Part shown: positions 7,409 through 10,276 of the stretch, one piece after another | Layout of the letters: every line of letters begins with the position of its first letter | Numbering within the stretch: position 1 is the stretch's first letter | From: Thermoplasmata archaeon | GTDB taxonomy: Archaea > Thermoplasmatota > Thermoplasmata > SG8-5 | Length of the DNA: 10,276 nucleotides | Direction of reading: 5' to 3' | NCBI GenBank assembly: GCA_030655715.1 | Contig: JAUSPR010000116.1 | Span: 1 to 10,276 of the forward strand | Translations under genes and position numbers: made by a program | Notes under the pieces: generated by a model | Seen by the model: the letters and a program-made list of their open reading frames with translations, nothing else | Database searches by the model: none | What the model was told of the DNA's origin: nothing

Positions 7409-8164
7409 ATGGAATTGAATAAAATTATCTCACCGGTGCTGGCAATATTCAAGTATTCCACGAGAAAAATACTGTTCAACAGGCGCTGGGTCATCACCCT
7501 TCTGATAGCATTGCTTGTGGGCGTCATAATGGGCTATGCCGGTAGCCAGCTTGACGACGCCCTGAATGACGGGACAACGTTGATGGACGTTCTGATTCTT
7601 TCGTTCATCATGCCGATAATAACCATGATTTACGGTACATCGCTCATCAGGAACGAGATAGAGGACAGGAGCATCACCCAGGTCATAACCGCACCCCTGG
7701 ACAGGCGGATTGCTTATCTGGGATATTATTTCTCGCTGGCTGCCGCGCTATCCCTCATCATGTTGGTAATAAATTTAGTAGGCTGGGTGTCTTTCTTTGC
7801 GCAGCAAGGCATGGACGGCGATTCCCTGACTATTCTCGGCTCGATGTGCCTGGTGTCGGTCATCGGCGCGCTGGCCTATTCCGCGCTGTTCCTGGCTTCG
7901 GGCGTGTTCCTGAAAAAACCTGTCTATTTTGGGCTGTTCTATGCCTTCATCTGGGAGTCATTTATCGGCTCAATACCAGGGGCCATAAGCCATTACACGA
8001 TCAAGCATTTTGTCCGGTCGATTGCATCCGGTTGGCTGGAATGGGGCTCAATCGGCATTTATGATGGCACTTCGGTCGGGGCCTCGATTGCGGTACTGGC
8101 CGGCGTGACCATCGCCTTCCTGGTTCTGGGCGCGATGATGTTTAAGGAAAGCGAGTATCCATAA
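7409..8164 (+). CDS. ABC-2 type transporter permease (second)
   Basis: This is the membrane subunit closing the transporter operon, 251 residues from the ATG at 7409. Hydrophobic segments lie near 27-44, 60-79, 103-130, 140-168, 170-187 and 224-245, giving about six helices. Between helices 2 and 3 the stretch RNEIEDRSITQVITAPLDRR (81-100) has the acidic-then-TP/AP pattern typical of ABC-2 permeases (compare E-x-G-T-x-x-x-L-x-x-P in the family). The frame is open back to 7301, but those extra residues only mirror the overlapping ATPase gene. The ATG one base after the ATPase stop, behind a GGTGG/GGTGA-rich stretch, is the sensible start. The TAA stop is the first three bases of a structured repeat (8162 onward) that recurs after the last complete gene of the window. 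The substrate is unknown. Confidence 0.87.
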   Translation: MELNKIISPVLAIFKYSTRKILFNRRWVITLLIALLVGVIMGYAGSQLDDALNDGTTLMDVLILSFIMPIITMIYGTSLIRNEIEDRSITQVITAPLDRRIAYLGYYFSLAAALSLIMLVINLVGWVSFFAQQGMDGDSLTILGSMCLVSVIGALAYSALFLASGVFLKKPVYFGLFYAFIWESFIGSIPGAISHYTIKHFVRSIASGWLEWGSIGIYDGTSVGASIAVLAGVTIAFLVLGAMMFKESEYP

Positions 8165-8354
8165 ACTACCAGCCTTGCAATTCTATTTGTTTATTACGGT
8201 TGGAAATTTACGTGCGTAGGCCAAGCACCTGAGTTATCAAAGCCAATTAGCTTTGATTTTATGTGCCCATAATTTTACGGTGCATGGCGGTCTTCCACGT
8301 ATAATCCGCTCACCTGGTTCTCACAATAACTTGCTTTTGAATTCATGAACTGAC
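8162..8354 (+). repeat. Structured intergenic repeat, copy A
   Basis: This is the first of three related copies and begins at the TAA stop of the second permease. Stem 1 pairs TAAACTACCAGCC (8162-8174) with GGTTGGAAATTTA (8198-8210), imperfectly. A near-palindrome TACGTGCGTA follows at 8209-8218. Stem 2 pairs GCCAAGCACC (8220-8229) with GGTGCATGGC (8279-8288) with one mismatch. Stem 3, inside stem 2, pairs ATCAAAGC (8236-8243) with GCTTTGAT (8250-8257) perfectly around a 6-nt loop. A 3' tail, GGCGGTCT and onward, aligns with copy B to about 8354. By hand count, 76 of 96 bases from 8198 to 8293 match copy C without gaps. It could be a non-coding RNA, a 3'-end element or a small non-autonomous mobile element. 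No open frame is evident in it. Confidence 0.8.
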
Positions 8355-8365
8355 ATCCAATACGA

Positions 8366-8534
8366 GGCTGGAAGTTTATGTGCATAGGCCATGTGCTTTT
8401 CTCCGATATCCAAAGTCCTTTGGACATTTGGAGAGTCTTTGATTTCATTTGCTAAAAAATCACGGCACAGGGCGGTCTCCGACGAACCATTCGCTACATT
8501 GGCACTTATATTAGCTTGGTTTCGCTGTACTGAC
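8366..8534 (+). repeat. Structured intergenic repeat, copy B (5' arm missing)
   Basis: This second copy is in direct tandem with copy A, with corresponding GG(C/T)TGG points 168 nt apart. It starts at GGCTGGAAGTTTA (8366-8378) and lacks the partner TAAACTACCAGCC arm. The near-palindrome reads TATGTGCATA (8377-8386). Stem 2 is GCCATGTGCT (8388-8397) with GGCACAGGGC (8464-8473). Relative to copies A and C, two pairs have changed on both sides and still match. The inner hairpin is a different sequence, TCCAAAG/CTTTGGA (8409-8424), and the interior is longer. The tail aligns with copy A through CTTGgTTTcG and ACTGAC (8529-8534). It ends about 30 nt before the likely promoter of the next gene. Confidence 0.75.
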
Positions 8535-8565
8535 CTGGCTGCATAGCTTCGGCAATTTCAATGCA

Positions 8566-8576
8566 AAACCTTTTTA
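8566..8576 (+). promoter_or_regulatory. Possible TATA-like element of the secreted-protein gene
   Basis: AAACCTTTTTA ends about 25 nt before the ATG at 8601. Its A-rich then T-rich arrangement and its spacing resemble an archaeal BRE/TATA region. It lies just beyond the second repeat copy, so the promoter is not part of the repeat. The TATA core is weak, and this is a tentative call. Confidence 0.3.
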
Positions 8577-8600
8577 CCACTCTCAGGTTTCTTGGCATCA

Positions 8601-9407
8601 ATGAGGTTCGGAACGCTGATAACCCTGGCATTGGCACTGGCATTACTTGCCCCCCTGGTCCAGGCCCAGTCAGTGGACGAACCGCGATTTGTCAACCAGA
8701 TGCTGGGCGATTTCAGCACGCCATCGATTGTTCCGGGCCATGACGGCGTTTTCTCGCTGGCCGTGCGAAACCCTGACCCGATAAGCCTTACCAGCAATAT
8801 GGAAAATGTTGTTCTGGACATTTCGATTTACAGATATGCCACGCTTTCAGAGACGGAAATGGTGGTCAATATCACCAATCCACCAATAATACTGGAGTCC
8901 GAAACCACCAACTTGACAGCTGTTTGTGGAGATATACCATCTGGCGGTTCAGTGCCAGTGGAATTCACCATACGAACCAGCAAGAACACGCCGCACGGCT
9001 CCTATTTCTCCCAGAGCTCTTATTTTGTGAGATTCATGCTGGCTTTTAGCTATGCAGGTATAAATTACACCATGGCTTCGAGGGGGTTCTTCTCCGATGT
9101 CCAGTGGGAACTTCTCAAATCGGGCCAGACAGGCGCCGGCGAAATAAACCAGACCTACCTGGCGGAATTGGGATATGACGGAATAATTCCTGACTCCGCT
9201 TTCTCTGTAAGGGTACCCATACCCAGATGGCCATTTTATGCCCTCGTGGGATTGACCACACTCAGCGGATTGATGGCATTCTCCTACCACGTGCTGGACA
9301 ATCCGGGAAAGTACCCGAAAGTGGAAGTTAGGCTTATGAAGCTCAGCGGGCGCCTGAACATGTACAAAAGGACATTGCTGGACAGGTTTAAAAAACCCAA
9401 GTCCTGA
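8601..9407 (+). CDS. Secreted, membrane-anchored protein of unknown function (type I topology)
   Basis: I do not recognise a named family. From the ATG at 8601 the product is 268 residues. Residues 1-22 form a signal peptide: basic MRFG, a hydrophobic core, then a VQA-like cleavage site. The ectodomain (about 23-208) looks beta-rich and contains four N-glycosylation sequons (N90-I-T, N104-L-T, N155-Y-T, N183-Q-T), all on the predicted outer side, and a single cysteine. One membrane helix lies at about 211-230 (PFYALVGLTTLSGLMAFSYH). It is followed by a basic tail rich in Lys/Arg (239-268), predicted to be cytoplasmic. The extracellular region recalls archaeal CARDB/COG1361-type beta-sandwich surface proteins in style only. 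A TTG at 8592 could extend it by three residues, but the ATG gives a normal signal peptide. It lies downstream of the ABC operon, separated by about 436 nt of repeats, so it is probably transcribed separately. Confidence 0.8.
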   Translation: MRFGTLITLALALALLAPLVQAQSVDEPRFVNQMLGDFSTPSIVPGHDGVFSLAVRNPDPISLTSNMENVVLDISIYRYATLSETEMVVNITNPPIILESETTNLTAVCGDIPSGGSVPVEFTIRTSKNTPHGSYFSQSSYFVRFMLAFSYAGINYTMASRGFFSDVQWELLKSGQTGAGEINQTYLAELGYDGIIPDSAFSVRVPIPRWPFYALVGLTTLSGLMAFSYHVLDNPGKYPKVEVRLMKLSGRLNMYKRTLLDRFKKPKS

Positions 9408-9439
9408 TGCATATTTATGAAATTTTATCATCCACGAAA

Positions 9440-9449
9440 GATATAAATA
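9440..9449 (+). promoter_or_regulatory. TATA-like element of the MgtC-family gene
   Basis: GATATAAATA lies in the 82-nt gap after the secreted-protein gene. Transcription would start near 9470, directly at AAGGTGA (9471-9477), giving a very short leader whose ribosome-binding site is at its 5' end. This supports separate transcription of the MgtC-like gene. Confidence 0.5.
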
Positions 9450-9489
9450 CAAGCCCCCTCATGCTGCTTTAAGGTGAATCTTGCTAGAC

Positions 9490-10140
9490 ATGGACATTAT
9501 GTTATACGATTTCCTGCCGAAAATCCTGCTTTCCATATTCTGCGGAAGCCTCATAGGTCTCGAGAGGGAGCTGAGGGACAAGCCAGCAGGAATGCGGACT
9601 TACATGCTCATATCGGTCGGAGCCACGCTTTTCACCATGGTCAGCATCTATTTCACCGAGCAGTGGACCGGGAACGCAGACCCGCTCAGGGTGGCAGCCC
9701 AGATAGTCACTGGCGTTGGATTCCTCGGCGCTGGAACAATCATGTTTGCCAGGGGGAGAATTAGCGGTTTAACAAGCGCAGCCGCAATCTGGACGTCCGC
9801 CGCAATCGGAATGACCATCGGACTGGGAATGCCCCTTTTCGCGATTATCGTCACCCTGCTGGTGGTTATCTCCCTGATTCTACTGGGTCAGGTCGAGAGA
9901 ACACTTGGCCTGAAGGGCCGGAGGCATTACAAGTTCAAGGTAACCCTGGACGTGGTTGCAATTCCGGAAATCCAGGAACTTCTGAAAAAGACGCCTTCCA
10001 AGTTCAACATTGTAGAAATGGACACGCTCGGCGATAAAGCCAGCATCATTATCGAATGCGAGTTGACCCGCGCCGAAAGAATGTCGTTCAAGAAGTATCT
10101 GATGAAGCTGAATGCGAATTTCAGGATGCTGGATGAGTAA
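9490..10140 (+). CDS. MgtC/SapB family membrane protein
   Basis: The product is an MgtC/SapB/YhiD-family inner-membrane protein of 216 residues. Family landmarks are visible in order: LIGLERELRDKPAGMRTYML (21-40), ISVGATLFTM (41-50), QIVTGVGFLGAGTIMF (71-86) and GLTSAAAIWTSAAIGMTIGLG (93-113). Another hydrophobic segment (115-135) follows, then a soluble C-terminal domain (about 146-214) of the size of the ACT-like domain found in many MgtC proteins. Bacterial MgtC is linked to growth at low magnesium, acid and intracellular stress, and inhibition of F-type ATP synthase. Whether archaeal members do the same is not known to me. The frame opens at a TTG at 9481, only 3 nt after the GGTGA at 9473-9477. 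The ATG at 9490 is preferred, and an ATG at 9499 is also possible. A TATA-like element at 9440-9449 suggests its own promoter. The TAA stop coincides with the start of repeat copy C. Confidence 0.92.
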   Translation: MDIMLYDFLPKILLSIFCGSLIGLERELRDKPAGMRTYMLISVGATLFTMVSIYFTEQWTGNADPLRVAAQIVTGVGFLGAGTIMFARGRISGLTSAAAIWTSAAIGMTIGLGMPLFAIIVTLLVVISLILLGQVERTLGLKGRRHYKFKVTLDVVAIPEIQELLKKTPSKFNIVEMDTLGDKASIIIECELTRAERMSFKKYLMKLNANFRMLDE

Positions 10141-10276
10141 ACTACCAGCCCGTAAAGAAGCTGGCGTTTGTTGCCAAGGCTGGAAGTTTACATATGTAGG
10201 CCATGCACCTGAACTATCAAAGCCGGTTTGCTTTGATTGTATGTGAAATATATTGCACGGTGCATGGCGGTCTATT
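10138..10276 (+). repeat. Structured intergenic repeat, copy C (cut by window end)
   Basis: This copy begins at the TAA stop of the MgtC-like gene. Stem 1 pairs TAAACTACCAGCC (10138-10150) with GGCTGGAAGTTTA (10178-10190), 12 of 13 positions complementary, around a 27-nt loop. The palindrome TACATATGTA (10189-10198) is perfect. Stem 2 pairs GCCATGCACC (10200-10209) with GGTGCATGGC (10259-10268) perfectly. Stem 3 pairs ATCAAAGC (10216-10223) with GCTTTGAT (10230-10237) perfectly. The tail after GGCGGTCT continues beyond the window. This is the best-formed copy and probably closest to the family consensus. Confidence 0.8.

Noticed and set aside
8162..8354. tRNA or known small RNA gene
   Set aside because: There is no cloverleaf, T-arm GTTC motif or CCA, and stem lengths and spacing do not fit tRNA. 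No Rfam family could be assigned by eye.
8162..8534. CRISPR array
   Set aside because: Only two copies lie in tandem at 168 nt spacing, the units are long and diverged, and there are no uniform short repeats with spacers or cas genes.
8165..8600. Insertion sequence with transposase
   Set aside because: No open frame resembles a transposase, and no terminal inverted repeats with target duplication are visible. A non-autonomous element remains possible.
8949..9452. Minus-strand open frame of 167 codons
   Set aside because: It runs antisense to the signal-peptide protein and overlaps the promoter of the MgtC-like gene. Its translation has no family features.
9474..9764. GTG-started 96-codon frame overlapping the MgtC-like gene
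   Set aside because: It is in a different frame from a clear MgtC-family sequence and is rich in Arg/His, as is typical of a shadow frame.

Overview
The window looks like part of an archaeal chromosome, most plausibly a euryarchaeal or Thermoplasmatota-like lineage, although nothing in it fixes the taxon. Four signs point to archaea. TATA-box-like elements lie about 27 nt upstream of AUG codons, which suggests leaderless transcripts. Ribosome-binding sites are of the GGAGGTGA/GGTGA type. The genes are compact and translationally coupled. The secreted protein carries several N-glycosylation sequons. The mutS-mutL pair is of the bacterial type, which many mesophilic archaea carry.

Layout: 1-235 is non-coding, rich in inverted repeats, and lies beyond the 3' end of mutL. 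Positions 236-4593 (minus strand) hold mutS followed by mutL with an ATGA overlap, together a mismatch-recognition and strand-nicking module. A divergent promoter region of about 80 nt (4594-4673) follows. Positions 4674-8164 (plus strand) hold a four-gene ABC-2 type transporter operon in the order ATPase, permease, ATPase, permease, with 1-nt overlaps or 1-nt spacing. Positions 8165-8600 contain no gene but hold two tandem copies of an approximately 190-nt structured repeat. Positions 8601-9407 encode a type I membrane protein with a signal peptide, a sequon-bearing ectodomain, one C-terminal membrane helix and a basic tail. Positions 9490-10140 encode an MgtC/SapB-family membrane protein. 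Positions 10138-10276 hold a third copy of the repeat, cut off by the window end.

The least explained object is the repeat at 8162-8354, 8366-8534 and 10138-10276. The copies share nested stems. Several stem positions differ between copies yet keep pairing, as expected for a structured RNA or a hairpin-bearing mobile element. The two copies with an intact 5' end begin exactly at the TAA stop codon of the upstream gene, and that stop codon lies inside the first predicted stem.

The mismatch-repair pair and the transporter operon share only a divergent promoter region, and no functional link between them is visible. The secreted protein and the MgtC-like protein each have their own TATA-like element and are probably separate transcription units.
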